Source: Saccharobesus litoralis (GTDB lineage: Bacteria > Pseudomonadota > Gammaproteobacteria > Enterobacterales > Alteromonadaceae). Taken from it: a DNA stretch of 64,000 nucleotides. The stretch spans positions 930,001-994,000 of the forward strand of contig NZ_CP026604.1 of assembly GCF_003063625.1 (NCBI RefSeq), in the 5' to 3' direction. Below, one piece after another: positions 37,926-47,073 of this stretch; the first letter of the stretch is position 1; the number at the start of each line of letters is the position of its first letter. Position numbers and translations under genes: made by a program. A model generated the notes under the pieces. It had not been told where the DNA came from. It did not search any database and saw nothing but the letters and a program-made list of their open reading frames with translations.

Positions 37926-38292
37926 AGTTAACGACATTGGAATTTATACTTGCCGTACCGGCAAACTATTCTGCGTAAAAGAGGCAGTTTGTCCGTTTAG
38001 ATGATTAGCCAACCGCGGTGCGAGATGTTGAATGGTTACTCTCTGTTTTAAATTGATTCAATTGTCACGCCAATATTACGCTGTTTTGACTTCTCCCTTA
38101 CTCTATAAATTTTTAACCCTAGACGCGCTAAACCAAGACAGCCGTATTTATTGCTCTTTACATACAAGCCTTGCATCAAGTGAAATAAGCTCGTGGCTTA
38201 CTTATTTGTAAACATGCGTTAATGATATTGTTAACTAAATGACTATTATATAAACTACAATTCGTTTCTAATATAGCACCAAAATAACAATT

Positions 38293-40284
38293 ATGACCAA
38301 GCACGCATTGGGTTTTATTGTCAGAAAAAAACAACAACCCCACTTTTCATTATCAAATTCACTGCCAACTTTGTTAGTTTCCTTACCATTACTACTGAGT
38401 GCCTGTGGTGGTATATCTAAGCAAAACGTTGAATCAAAGCCCAGTACCATTCAATTTACAGATATTTCAGAGCAAGTTGGCCTTAATACTGAACTGGCTT
38501 GGAAATATGGCGGTCCGGCTGTTGCTGATATCAACAACGATGGTCATTATGATTTCGGCCTCACCAATCACAATAAAACCCCAGTAAAAGTCTTTATGGA
38601 CAAGGGGAATGGCACATATCACCAAGTACCTAAGGTATTTCGCCGAACGGATTTACATGGCATCACCTTTGGTGATTATGACCTCGATGGCGACGGCGAT
38701 TTATTATTATCAGTCGGCGGTGGTAGTGGAACCAAGCCGAAACCGCCACGTTTATTGCGCAATGATCAAGGCAAATTTACTGACGTGACTAAGCAGTCAG
38801 GCATCAGTGAGATGGGTGCTCGTGGTCGTTCTGTACGTTGGATCGATCTCGATTGGGATGGCGATCTCGATTTAATGCAAATCAACGCAGAAAAGATGAT
38901 CACCGAAGACGTGCCAAGAAATATTTTGTTTGAAAATATTGGCAATGGACAATTCCGTTATCGCGCCAATAAAGATTTTGAAGACATGCGTGCAGAACGT
39001 GTACTGCTCACCGACTTTAACTTGGATGGCAAATTGGATTTAATCGCCTTTGAACAACGCGGTGCTTTTTCGGTTTGGCAAGGCACTCAGGCTTTTAGTT
39101 TTAAAAATGTCTCAACTCAATTTTTACCGAAAAACACCAATTTTAGTCAGGTGTTAGCTGCCGCCCACTTTGATTTAGACAATGATGGCGATTACGACTA
39201 CTACCTGTCGCGCGGTAAAGACCATTATTTAATGGCCAACAACAGCCTGTCATTTGATAAAAAATCAGGGCGTTTGGATATTCGAGATCAAGGCAGTGCT
39301 AGCCACGATGGCTTATCTTTGCAAACCGATGGCGACATCACCTTAACTGACTTTTGGCACTGGAAACGCGGCAAAAACATGGAATACATGCCAGTGTTTA
39401 TCGGCAAAAATAAAACTAAACTCAAACCTCCTAGTGAACCATTAACTGTTTCACCCGAACAAGCGGCTGGCTTTCCGGACGAGCTCGATAAAAATGGCTG
39501 GTACTTAGGTTATCTTGGCAATGGTCAATGGCGTTTTGAATGGAAACTATTTAACGCCGATGCATGGGGCATACGCGCTGCATTTTTAAACATTAAAGAT
39601 TACGAAAGTGATTGGCCGCGCGAAGAACCCAATTTACAAGATATATTGCTACGTAATGATGGTGACAAGTTTGTCGACGTTTCACATATGCTACCCAAAC
39701 AAACTCAGCACAATAACTGGGGGGTGGCTCCGGGTGATTTTGATAACAACGGTACCACTGATTTGATCGTATATCGTTTCGGCCAATTAGAGCTGCGTTT
39801 AAACGATTTAATCCTGCTGAATAATCATGGTCAAAACTTTACATTGGTCACCAAACATGGCGCCACTACTGAGGCTGGCACAAAATCGCATGGCGATATG
39901 GGCACAACCTTTGACTATAATTTGGATGGTAAAATTGACATACTCAGTGGCGATGATGACTACGGAAAATGGCATTTATACCGCAATGACTCAATCAATG
40001 AGCACAATCACTCACTGGTTAGAGTCGGCTATTCACCGAAAGGCACAGATCCTTATGGCGCAATGATCAAAATACAAGCCGGTGATCTACAACAGTTTCA
40101 TCTTGTGGGTTCGACAAGTGCATCACATTCTCAAAGCTTGCTCAACATCGCTCATTTTGGTTTGGCAAATCACACTAAAATTGACCAGATCAGCGTAAAA
40201 TGGCGCGATGGTAGTACGAAGAAACTCACTAATCTACCCGCCAATCAATTAATCGCTATTGGCCGAATCAATTCGCCAGAGTAA
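38293..40284 (+). CDS. FG-GAP/VCBS repeat protein with ASPIC/UnbV domain (CRTAC1-like)
   Basis: The 663-residue protein has a hydrophobic signal (about residues 20-36) ending in a lipobox-like 'LLLSACGG'. It contains repeated calcium-binding FG-GAP elements of the form 'D-x-N-x-D-G-x-x-D' ('ADINNDGHYDFG', 'GDYDLDGDGDLLL', 'DLDWDGDLDLM', 'DFNLDGKLDLI', 'DLDNDGDYDYY', 'DFDNNGTTDLI', 'DYNLDGKIDIL'), arranged as a beta-propeller. The C-terminal domain ('DPYGAMIKIQAGDLQQFHLVGSTSASHSQSLLNIAHFGL') is the ASPIC/UnbV domain. Such proteins are exported and probably bind glycans or partners; no catalytic role is established. It is the last gene of the uronan region and stands alone. Confidence 0.85.
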   Translation: MTKHALGFIVRKKQQPHFSLSNSLPTLLVSLPLLLSACGGISKQNVESKPSTIQFTDISEQVGLNTELAWKYGGPAVADINNDGHYDFGLTNHNKTPVKVFMDKGNGTYHQVPKVFRRTDLHGITFGDYDLDGDGDLLLSVGGGSGTKPKPPRLLRNDQGKFTDVTKQSGISEMGARGRSVRWIDLDWDGDLDLMQINAEKMITEDVPRNILFENIGNGQFRYRANKDFEDMRAERVLLTDFNLDGKLDLIAFEQRGAFSVWQGTQAFSFKNVSTQFLPKNTNFSQVLAAAHFDLDNDGDYDYYLSRGKDHYLMANNSLSFDKKSGRLDIRDQGSASHDGLSLQTDGDITLTDFWHWKRGKNMEYMPVFIGKNKTKLKPPSEPLTVSPEQAAGFPDELDKNGWYLGYLGNGQWRFEWKLFNADAWGIRAAFLNIKDYESDWPREEPNLQDILLRNDGDKFVDVSHMLPKQTQHNNWGVAPGDFDNNGTTDLIVYRFGQLELRLNDLILLNNHGQNFTLVTKHGATTEAGTKSHGDMGTTFDYNLDGKIDILSGDDDYGKWHLYRNDSINEHNHSLVRVGYSPKGTDPYGAMIKIQAGDLQQFHLVGSTSASHSQSLLNIAHFGLANHTKIDQISVKWRDGSTKKLTNLPANQLIAIGRINSPE

Positions 40285-40306
40285 AAATAATTTTAACCCA
40301 TTTTAT

Positions 40307-40352
40307 TCATGGCATGAGAATTCAAATTTTAACTTGAATTCTCATGCCATGA
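40307..40352. terminator. Long perfect hairpin between convergently unrelated genes
   Basis: A 19-bp perfect stem (core GGCATGAGAATTCAA / TTGAATTCTCATGCC) with an 8-nt loop lies 22 bp after the FG-GAP gene. It has no T-run on either side, so it may be an operator or processing site instead of an intrinsic terminator. Confidence 0.5.
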
Positions 40353-40452
40353 TCCTCATAAACTTAATCAGTTTCGAATTTAACCTTGTTTTAACACATG
40401 ACGTCGTTTACGACACACGTCTAAGTAAAATAACATAACGGGAGGATCTACA

Positions 40453-40521
40453 ATGTTATATTCGACTTATTCAACCTTAGCGTTATTTAACCCTGCTCTT
40501 CAGCCCAAACAAAGTATTTAA
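40453..40521 (+). CDS. Possible 22-residue leader or small protein
   Basis: An ATG follows the strong ribosome-binding sequence GGGAGGA by 7 nt, and the frame (MLYSTYSTLALFNPALQPK...) ends in TAA 33 bp before the next gene. The coding claim rests on the ribosome-binding site alone. It may be a leader peptide controlling the DUF4340 gene, or an independent small protein; homologues would decide. Confidence 0.4.
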   Translation: MLYSTYSTLALFNPALQPKQSI

Positions 40522-40554
40522 TCTCAACCAACTTATGCATGCCGAGGTGATTCT

Positions 40555-41085
40555 ATGAACTCGTTGAAATGCTTATTTGTATTAATATCCATTACACAGT
40601 TAATTATCGCTATTCTGCTTTACCAATCTAATGCACAGTCCTTTTATCAAGGTGGAAAAAATGCTTTACCCCCAGATATTGAAATACGGCAAATTAATAT
40701 CGTGGATGAAGACTCGCGCCTTAAACTCACTAAGCTTGATAACCGTAATATCTGGTATGTGAATGATGAACAGCAAACCTTTGCTGATAACAACAAAGTC
40801 GAACAACTGCTCAATGAAATCGTTAATATGCAATTGCAGCTCCCCATTACCGCTGCTCACAATGATTTTGCGCGATTGCGACTAGACGACAACCAGTTTA
40901 ACAAAAAGGTCAGCGTACAAAGTAAAACAGGTCAAGAATATATCTTTTATGTGGGTGATGCAGTGGGGTTTAATCGGGCGTATTTACGGTTTAGCAATCA
41001 AAGGCAAGCCTTTAATCAAGGTATTGATCTGGCGTTACTTAATGCCGATAAACGCTTTTGGTTACATCAAGCTATTACAAGCTAA
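40555..41085 (+). CDS. DUF4340-like exported or anchored protein
   Basis: The 176-residue protein has an N-terminal hydrophobic segment (residues 5-22). The body fits DUF4340 ('LKLTKLDNRNIWYVNDEQQTFADNNKVEQLLNEIVNMQ', then 'YIFYVGD'). DUF4340 proteins often accompany gliding/ABC-type (GldG-like) systems, but none is nearby. Function is unknown. The ATG follows GAGGTGATTCT. Confidence 0.65.
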   Translation: MNSLKCLFVLISITQLIIAILLYQSNAQSFYQGGKNALPPDIEIRQINIVDEDSRLKLTKLDNRNIWYVNDEQQTFADNNKVEQLLNEIVNMQLQLPITAAHNDFARLRLDDNQFNKKVSVQSKTGQEYIFYVGDAVGFNRAYLRFSNQRQAFNQGIDLALLNADKRFWLHQAITS

Positions 41086-41343
41086 AAACCAAGTCATTTA
41101 AATTTTATGCGTTGGCTTATTTCAGGCCATAGTTTTTACGGTTTAGCGCCCATAACTAGCCCGTAGCGAGTGTGACTGTCTAAATGCAGGTTATTTATAA
41201 AAATATGCGTAATTTTTATAAAAATCCCGCTTGAATAGCTAAACCACTAGCCTTAAATAATGACATGTAATGAGTGCTTAATCGATAAATAAGGCTTGTT
41301 ACATTTTGAATTTGTTATGTATTGCTTCTTTGGAGGATATGTT

Positions 41344-41799
41344 ATGAACTCAATTGATTTAACCCCACTATATCGCAACAGCGTAGGCTTTGACCGCTTT
41401 GCAAACTTAGTCGACAGTGCGTTAAACACAGAAAGTGTTACCACTGCCTACCCTCCCTATAATATTGAAGTACTTGATGACAACCGCTACGCCATCACAT
41501 TAGCTGTGGCCGGTTTTGAATTAAGTCACCTTGATATTGTAGTCGAGAAAAATATTCTCTCAGTTAAAGGTAAAAAGCCGGAAACAGACGAGAAACGCGA
41601 ATACTTATATCATGGTATTGCAACGCGCACATTTGAGCGTAAGTTCCATTTAGCGGACTTTGTTGAGGTATCTCGAGCCGATTTGGACAAAGGGCTATTA
41701 ACCATAGAGTTGGTAAAAGAAGTACCGGAAGCCATGAAACCCAAAATGATCGAGATCAATCAACCCGCGGCCGAAGCGATAGAGCATAAAGTCGCATAG
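41344..41799 (+). CDS. Small heat-shock protein, Hsp20/IbpA family
   Basis: The start at 41344 is chosen over an in-frame ATG 48 nt upstream because TTGGAGGA lies just before it and the product then begins MNSIDLTPLYRNSVGFDRF, as in IbpA. The 151-residue chaperone has the alpha-crystallin domain at about 35-130 ('PPYNIEVLDDNRYAITLAVAGFELSHLDIVVEKNILSVKG') and the 'F-x-L-A-D-x-V-x-V' strand near 100. A C-terminal I-x-I-like tail 'KMIEINQ' follows. It holds unfolding proteins for DnaK/ClpB. A weak sigma-32-like promoter (CTTGAAT at 41230, CC-start element at 41251) precedes it. Confidence 0.92.
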   Translation: MNSIDLTPLYRNSVGFDRFANLVDSALNTESVTTAYPPYNIEVLDDNRYAITLAVAGFELSHLDIVVEKNILSVKGKKPETDEKREYLYHGIATRTFERKFHLADFVEVSRADLDKGLLTIELVKEVPEAMKPKMIEINQPAAEAIEHKVA

Positions 41800-41816
41800 T
41801 GGCTCAATGTAAACCG

Positions 41817-41847
41817 AGGTGTATCACATATCTATTGTGATACACCT
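41817..41847 (+). terminator. Hairpin between hsp20 and the rpoH-like gene
   Basis: A 12-bp stem AGGTGTATCACA / TGTGATACACCT with a 7-nt loop is followed by TTTA. It would attenuate or end hsp20 transcription before the sigma-factor gene. Confidence 0.7.
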
Positions 41848-41890
41848 TTACCTTAGTATTCGCCTGTGTGAGGGACAGGAGGGAATTTAA

Positions 41891-42769
41891 ATGACAACCG
41901 TTTTAACAACAGCTCCCACTTCAGACAAACTTGACGGCACTGGTGGCTTTCATGCCTATATTAATTACGTTAACCGTCAACCTATACTCGATGAAAAAGA
42001 GGAAAAGGAACTACTCACGAAATACCATACAGAAAAGGACATTGAAGCCGCGCGCAAGCTCGTTTTATCTCATCTGCGCTTTGTCGCGTACATTGCCAAA
42101 GGGTATTTAGGTTACGGGCTTAGCTATGAAGATTTAATCCAAGAAGGCAATATTGGATTAATGAAATCCGTCAAAAAATATAAAGCTGAGTATGCAGTTA
42201 GGCTTGCTACATTTGCGGTGCATTGGATCAAATCTGAGATCCACAACTACATTATCAACAACTGGAAACTCGTGAAAATTGCCACAACGAAAGCCCAGCG
42301 CAAACTCTTTTTTAAACTTAAAAGTCTCAAACAGCACGTTAACTGGATGACTAAGGAAGAAACAACTGATATTGCGAACGGCTTAGGGGTGCCTGAACAC
42401 GAAGTTAGGTTAATGGAACAACGCCTTTTTGCCAATGACTATTACATTATTGAAAACAATGAAACAGATGACAGTGAAAGCGTACCCCTCGCTTTTTCAT
42501 TAGAACAAAACTTGGGGGATACTAGCCTTAATCCTGAACAAAAAACCATAGAGCACATCGATGCACAATCCAGACGTAAACAAATCCAAACCGTGTTAAA
42601 TCAGCTCGACATGCGCACCCGTGATATTTTAGTGAGTCGTTGGTTTTATCCGGATGAATGTAAGCTTTCATTAAAAGATTTAGCTCAGCAATACAAAATA
42701 TCCATAGAGCGAGTTAGACAAATTGAACAGGCAGGATTACAACAGTTACGCCAAGGCATACAAGAATAA
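41891..42769 (+). CDS. rpoH: RpoH-type (sigma-32) RNA polymerase sigma factor
   Basis: The 292-residue protein has sigma regions 1.2 ('FHAYINYVNRQPILDEKEE'), 2 ('LVLSHLRFVAYIAKGYLGYGLSYEDLIQEGNIGLMKSVKKY', 'ATFAVHWIKSEIHNYII'), 3 and 4.2 ('LKDLAQQYKISIERVRQIEQAGLQQLR'). The RpoH-box 'NWKLVKIATTKAQRKLFFKLK' is specific to heat-shock sigma factors (canonical QRKLFFNLR). Several otherwise conserved positions differ ('KYKAEYAVRLATF' for the usual 'x-fDP-x-x-GVRL'), suggesting it may be a second, diverged RpoH rather than the main one. Location next to hsp20 supports a stress role. Confidence 0.9.
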   Translation: MTTVLTTAPTSDKLDGTGGFHAYINYVNRQPILDEKEEKELLTKYHTEKDIEAARKLVLSHLRFVAYIAKGYLGYGLSYEDLIQEGNIGLMKSVKKYKAEYAVRLATFAVHWIKSEIHNYIINNWKLVKIATTKAQRKLFFKLKSLKQHVNWMTKEETTDIANGLGVPEHEVRLMEQRLFANDYYIIENNETDDSESVPLAFSLEQNLGDTSLNPEQKTIEHIDAQSRRKQIQTVLNQLDMRTRDILVSRWFYPDECKLSLKDLAQQYKISIERVRQIEQAGLQQLRQGIQE

Positions 42770-42770
42770 A

Positions 42771-43142
42771 TCCTGCCCTACATGAATACCTTGTAGGGTC
42801 GGTTTTATATCGACTAACACAGCGCATCTATACCATATCCCAACCAACATTGGCAGGGATAAACCCTGCCCTACAAAAATACCTTGTAGGGTCGGTTTTA
42901 TATCGACTAACACAGCGTTTCTATACCATATCCCAACCAACATTCGCAGGATAAACCCTGCCCTACATGATTACCTTGTAGGGTTGGTTTTATACCGACT
43001 AACACAGCGCATCTATCCACCCCTGCATTCGCAGGGATAAACCCTACCCTACATGAAGTCCTTGTAGGGTCGGTTTTATACCGACTAACACTGCGTATCT
43101 ATCCAACCCTGCATTGGCAGGGATAAACCCTGCCCTACAATG
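42771..43142. repeat. Hairpin repeat array 1 (about 4 units of 86-93 bp)
   Basis: Units read CTTGTAGGGTCGGTTTTATA-x-CGACTAACAC...GCAGGGATAAACCCTGCCCTACA. Each contains two hairpins (GTCGGT/ACCGAC and GCAGGG/CCCTGC), and the unit ends TGTAGGG/CCCTACA also pair. The array fills the space between the convergent rpoH-like and permease stop codons exactly. Confidence 0.85.
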
Positions 43143-43148
43143 TAATTG

Positions 43149-44354
43149 CTAGCCCTTTCTTGCCCGTTTATAAGCCTGTAACGACGGGATCGCTGAAACG
43201 ATAACGGCTGCTACTAAAATACTCGCGATCAAATACCAAGCATTAGTCGACAAAGCTTGAATTTGAATAAATAACCCAAATTCAGTCGCCAAGTAATCAC
43301 TGGCAAATATCAAAGTTAAATACAAGCTAACAATACCGAGTAACACACTCAGCAAGGTGATCAACAAGGCTTCAAGCTCGATTAATACAAATAAAAACCA
43401 AGGTCTAGCGCCCATCACTCTGAGTAAATAAATTTCTTGTTTACGCTCCCGAATGGAGGCAAGTAGCATGGCACTTAAGCCCAAAATAGCCGCAAACAAA
43501 ATTAGCACCGAAACTAAGCGTAAGGTATTTTCCAGCACACTCATCATGCGCCACAATTCAGACAAAGCGACACCCGGTAAAATCGCTAGCAACGGCTCTT
43601 TTTTGTAGGTATTGATTGCGCGCTGGACACGAAACGTCGCCATACGGCTTTTCAAGCCAAGCATAAACGCAGTAATAGCTTTAGGATCTTGATTAACCCC
43701 ACTGCGCCTATTTTGTTGCCAATTGGCGTGAATAGCTTCAATACCCGCTAAACTAACATGTAACGTTTGATCAACGGGCGTTCCCGTTGGTGCCAAAATA
43801 CCTACCACCTGAAACGGTTTGTCTTTATGTAAACTAAAGCTATTACGGGCCACTCCATGCGCCAACACGAGTTTGTCGCCTAGCTTATATTGTAATTTTT
43901 TCGCCACTTCTGCGCCAAGTACAACATCAAACAATTGGTTAAACGCTTGGCCATGGGCAAAGCTCAATTTGTGTTTGTTGCCGTAACTAAACTGACTAAA
44001 ATATTCAGGTGTGGTGCCCAATACGCGATACCCTTGGTGTGAATCACCCAGCATCATAGGCACTGCCCAATCAACTAAAGGATTGGAGGCAACTTCTTGA
44101 TAAGCCTGCCAAGAAATATTGTTAGTTGGTGAGCCCATACGAAAAACCGAATACAGCAATAAATTTAAACTGCCGGTTTTTGCTCCAACAATTAAATCAA
44201 CACCGGACACAGATTTAGCAAAACTCTCTTTTGCTTGATAACGAATTTGCTCTACTCCCAATAAAACAAATACGCTTACTGTCATCGCCAGCACGGTTAA
44301 CAACACTGAGCCCTTACGATCAACTAAACTTTTAAATGCTAATTTGGCAAACAT
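43149..44354 (-). CDS. FtsX/MacB-like ABC transporter permease (zrg cluster)
   Basis: The 401-residue inner-membrane protein has an N-terminal TM segment (about 15-35), a large periplasmic MacB-like domain and three C-terminal TM segments (about 270-390). The pattern 'SVLENTLRLVSVLILFAAILGLSAMLLASIRERKQEIYLLRVMGARP' is the FtsX/LolE signature before TM2. Its start overlaps the stop of the ATPase gene (TAATG), so translation is coupled. By gene content with ZrgA and DUF3299 it matches the zinc-regulated zrgABCDE cluster known in Vibrio cholerae; that identification is from context and family. Confidence 0.85.
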   Translation of the reverse strand: MFAKLAFKSLVDRKGSVLLTVLAMTVSVFVLLGVEQIRYQAKESFAKSVSGVDLIVGAKTGSLNLLLYSVFRMGSPTNNISWQAYQEVASNPLVDWAVPMMLGDSHQGYRVLGTTPEYFSQFSYGNKHKLSFAHGQAFNQLFDVVLGAEVAKKLQYKLGDKLVLAHGVARNSFSLHKDKPFQVVGILAPTGTPVDQTLHVSLAGIEAIHANWQQNRRSGVNQDPKAITAFMLGLKSRMATFRVQRAINTYKKEPLLAILPGVALSELWRMMSVLENTLRLVSVLILFAAILGLSAMLLASIRERKQEIYLLRVMGARPWFLFVLIELEALLITLLSVLLGIVSLYLTLIFASDYLATEFGLFIQIQALSTNAWYLIASILVAAVIVSAIPSLQAYKRARKG

Positions 44355-45031
44355 TAACTTAACTCGGTTTGATGATTAAAATCGGCTAACGCCTCAACTC
44401 GGCTAAAGCGGTCAGCCAAACTCATGTCGTGGCTGGCAAATAACAAAGTCGCCTCAACTTCTTTTGCCAAGGAAAATAGTAATTGCATAAAATTATCCGC
44501 GTTATGTTGGTCAAGCGATGATGTGGGTTCGTCAGCAATAATTAATTGTGGGCGATTAACTAAAGCTCGTGCAATAGCAACACGCTGTTGCTGACCAAGG
44601 CTTAATTTATCTGTTGTTTTGCGCCAATCACTTTGTGCTATGTTCAGTGCGGTTAACAAATCCTCCATCGCCGCGCGTTTGTTGGCTTGCTTTCGCTTGC
44701 AAAAATACTGTGCCAACTCAATATTCTCCAGTGCGTTTAAATACGGAATAAGGTTAAATTGCTGAAATATCTGCCCTACGTGTTGAGCGCGAAATTGGTC
44801 TCGTTGCGCTTGGCTCATACGCGTTATATCTGTGCCTAGAATATTTAAACTTCCCTGCGTAGGCCGCTGCATACCACTCAATAATTTCAAAAAGGTTGAT
44901 TTACCACTGCCAGAAGGACCATGAATAAACACTTGTTCACCTTTATTTACACGCCAGTTAGCAATATTTATGATAAGGTCATTCGGTGCGTCTGCGTAAG
45001 CAAACTGCATTGCATTAATTTCAATTGTCAT
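44354..45031 (-). CDS. ABC transporter ATP-binding protein (LolD/MacB type, zrg cluster)
   Basis: A 225-residue ATPase with Walker A 'GPSGSGKSTFL', Q-loop 'QQFNLI', signature 'LSLGQQQRVAIARALV', Walker B 'LIIADEPTSSL' and H-loop 'LFASHDMSLA'. It is the first gene of the pair with the FtsX-like permease and overlaps it by one base. The divergent promoter with the DUF3299 gene contains a GTTAT-GAT-ATAAC palindrome of Zur-box type, suggesting induction under zinc limitation. Confidence 0.95.
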   Translation of the reverse strand: MTIEINAMQFAYADAPNDLIINIANWRVNKGEQVFIHGPSGSGKSTFLKLLSGMQRPTQGSLNILGTDITRMSQAQRDQFRAQHVGQIFQQFNLIPYLNALENIELAQYFCKRKQANKRAAMEDLLTALNIAQSDWRKTTDKLSLGQQQRVAIARALVNRPQLIIADEPTSSLDQHNADNFMQLLFSLAKEVEATLLFASHDMSLADRFSRVEALADFNHQTELS

Positions 45032-45072
45032 GAGTCATTGACACCCTGTTAGCAAACTATAAAACCGCACTT

Positions 45073-45087
45073 CGTTATGATATAACG
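45073..45087. promoter_or_regulatory. Zur-box-like palindrome in divergent promoter
   Basis: A perfect CGTTAT-GAT-ATAACG inverted repeat lies between the ATPase gene (-) and the DUF3299 gene (+). Its core resembles the GTTATANTATAAC centre of gammaproteobacterial Zur sites and the stronger site at 47123-47145. Confidence 0.5.
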
Positions 45088-45125
45088 TAACCCATAAAAC
45101 TTGAACGATTAATCAGTATTCCGCG

Positions 45126-45800
45126 ATGGCTAAAATTGTGAAACACGCACCCTTACTTCCCGTTATTCTATTTGCCTTATTAACCTCAGGCGTTCAAAGT
45201 TCAGCTTTGGCAATTAATCCACCTGTTACGCCAGATACACCGATTAATGCTAAAAACACCCAGCCGCAAAAACAATCCAGCATGGTGGTGCAAGAGCAAA
45301 AAGAAAAACCAGTAACGGGTTATGAAACCATTGAATGGGTCAAATTGATCCCTAAAGAGGATTTAGACGCGTTAATGAACCCACCTGAATATTTGAATGA
45401 TATTCAGGATGGTTCAGAACAAGATCAATTTAGCAATCAAGTGCAAAATGCCATTGAAGCCGCAAGCAATGACACTTATCAGCAAGCCTTGGTATCAACC
45501 AAAGTGTTGACTGAAATGAACGGTAAAAAAATAAAAATCCCTGGCTTTATCGTACCTTTAGAATTTGATGATGAACAAAATGTTATTCAATTCTTTTTAG
45601 TCCCCTATTTCGGTGCCTGTATTCATGAGCCACCACCACCGCCAAATCAAATGATTTATGTCACTTACCCTAAAGGGCTAAAAGTTGATGATTTGTATCA
45701 AGCGTTTTGGATATCGGGTAAATTGCAAACAGCCTTATTTGAAGACCAATTGGGTACTGCCGCTTACACCATGAATATGGATGAATTTGAGTTATTTTAG
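45126..45800 (+). CDS. DUF3299 exported protein (zrg cluster)
   Basis: The 224-residue protein has an N-terminal signal (about residues 8-30), then a Gln/Lys-rich linker. The DUF3299 domain lies at about 70-224 ('YETIEWVKLIPKEDLDAL', 'MNGKKIKIPGFIVPLEF', 'QFFLVPYFGACIHEPPPPPNQMIYV'). The Cys-x-His of 'GACIHEPPPPPNQ' is strictly patterned in the family and could bind metal or disulfide partners. It is transcribed divergently from the ABC pair and convergently with ZrgA, all around Zur-like sites. Periplasmic participation in zinc handling is inferred. Confidence 0.8.
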   Translation: MAKIVKHAPLLPVILFALLTSGVQSSALAINPPVTPDTPINAKNTQPQKQSSMVVQEQKEKPVTGYETIEWVKLIPKEDLDALMNPPEYLNDIQDGSEQDQFSNQVQNAIEAASNDTYQQALVSTKVLTEMNGKKIKIPGFIVPLEFDDEQNVIQFFLVPYFGACIHEPPPPPNQMIYVTYPKGLKVDDLYQAFWISGKLQTALFEDQLGTAAYTMNMDEFELF

Positions 45801-45831
45801 TCAGTAAGTTTTGCAGGCTCTGCAAGCATAA

Positions 45832-46430
45832 ATGCTCGCCTTGTAGGGTCGGTTTTATACCGACTAACACAGTGCATCTACCTAAGCCAACATTCGCAGG
45901 GATAAACCCTGCCCTACATGAAGACCTTGTGGGGTCGGTTTTATACCGACTAACACAGCGCATCTACCTAAGCCAAGATTTGCAGGGATAAACCCTGCCC
46001 TACATGAATACTTTGAGTCGGTTTTATACCGACTAACGCAGCGCATCTACCTAAGCCAACATTCGCAGAGATAATGCCCTACATGAAGTCCTTGTAGGGT
46101 CGGTTTTATACCGACTAACACAGCGCATCTACCTAAGCCAAGATTCGCAGGGATAAATCCTGCCCTACAAAAATACCTTGTAGGGTCGGTTTTATATCGA
46201 CTAACACAGCGCATCTACCTAAGCCAACATTTGCAAGGATAAACCCTGCCCTACAAAAATACCTTGTAGGGTCGGTTTTATACCGACTAACACAGCGCAT
46301 CTACCCAAGCCAAGATTTGCAGGGATAAACCCTGCTCTACAAAAATACCTTTTAGGGTCGGTTTTATACCGACTAACACAGCGTATCTACCTAAGCCAAG
46401 ATTTTCAGGGATAAACCCTGCCCTACATGA
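45832..46430. repeat. Hairpin repeat array 2 (7 units)
   Basis: Seven units of about 86 bp of the same family as array 1 lie between the convergent DUF3299 and ZrgA stop codons. The GCAGGCTCTGC repeat copy at 45809-45847 adjoins it. Confidence 0.9.
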
Positions 46431-46431
46431 T

Positions 46432-47046
46432 TTACCTGTTGAGGCGCAATTGTGCTTGGTTTTTAGTTAACACGTTAGCGCCTTGTTGCGTTGTACTTAT
46501 CCAACTGGCGTTAATTTTATACAGCGCTGAAAACTGGCTGAATAAATTAACCGTGATCGCCGTCAATTCACTAGCATTGTTACATTCAAATTCATAGCTC
46601 GCCGTTACTTCACCATGCTGATCAGAATGCGCTTTATGGTCGGAATGCGCGTGCTTTTCATGTTCTTTATGATGGTCTGAGTGTTTTTCGTGTGTTTGTT
46701 TGTCATGCGCGTGCTTGTCGTGATCGTCATGATGCTGATCATGACTGGTTAGCACACTAGAAAAATCTGCGTGGCTATGATGTAAATGACAATCGCCACC
46801 GGTCAGCGTAAACACCTTGTTTGCTTGCCGTAAATAAGCTTGCGCCTTGGCCACTGCTTGCTTTTCTTGCTTGGTGCTCGCCTGGTATTCAAAGCCGACT
46901 AAATTAGCGGCCGGAGTGGTGATTTCTATCGCTAATTTATTGTGCTCTAACACAAGCATTAACTCGGCTTCGCCATGCACATGGGCTTGATGTATTTCTG
47001 CGTTCACGACTGTGCTACAGGCGAATAAACCACAAGCCAACCCCAA
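46432..47046 (-). CDS. zrgA: ZrgA-like His-rich zinc-binding protein (DUF2796), start region apparently frameshifted
   Basis: The intact frame encodes the DUF2796 body: 'HQAHVHGEAELMLVLEHNKLAIEITTPAANLVGFEY', then a His/Asp/Lys-rich loop (about residues 105-150, dozens of His), then 'YEFECNNASELTAITVNLFSQFSALYKI'. In this frame the only start is TTG at 47046, giving a truncated signal peptide without basic n-region. If one A is removed from the A8 run at 47074-47081 (minus strand), the frame extends to an ATG at 47095 and reads MIRRVKKQIRLVKPSLL... joined to '...FACSTVVNA', a normal signal peptide. A frameshift, slippage or sequencing error is therefore likely. The protein should bind zinc in the periplasm. 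A Zur-type palindrome lies 28 bp upstream of that ATG. Confidence 0.85.
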   Translation of the reverse strand: MGLACGLFACSTVVNAEIHQAHVHGEAELMLVLEHNKLAIEITTPAANLVGFEYQASTKQEKQAVAKAQAYLRQANKVFTLTGGDCHLHHSHADFSSVLTSHDQHHDDHDKHAHDKQTHEKHSDHHKEHEKHAHSDHKAHSDQHGEVTASYEFECNNASELTAITVNLFSQFSALYKINASWISTTQQGANVLTKNQAQLRLNR

Positions 47047-47073
47047 TAAAGAAGGCTTAACTAATCGTATCTG

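Noticed and set aside
45832-46430. CRISPR-like array
   Set aside because: Units are similar over their whole length, with no unique spacers of constant size, and no cas genes are near.
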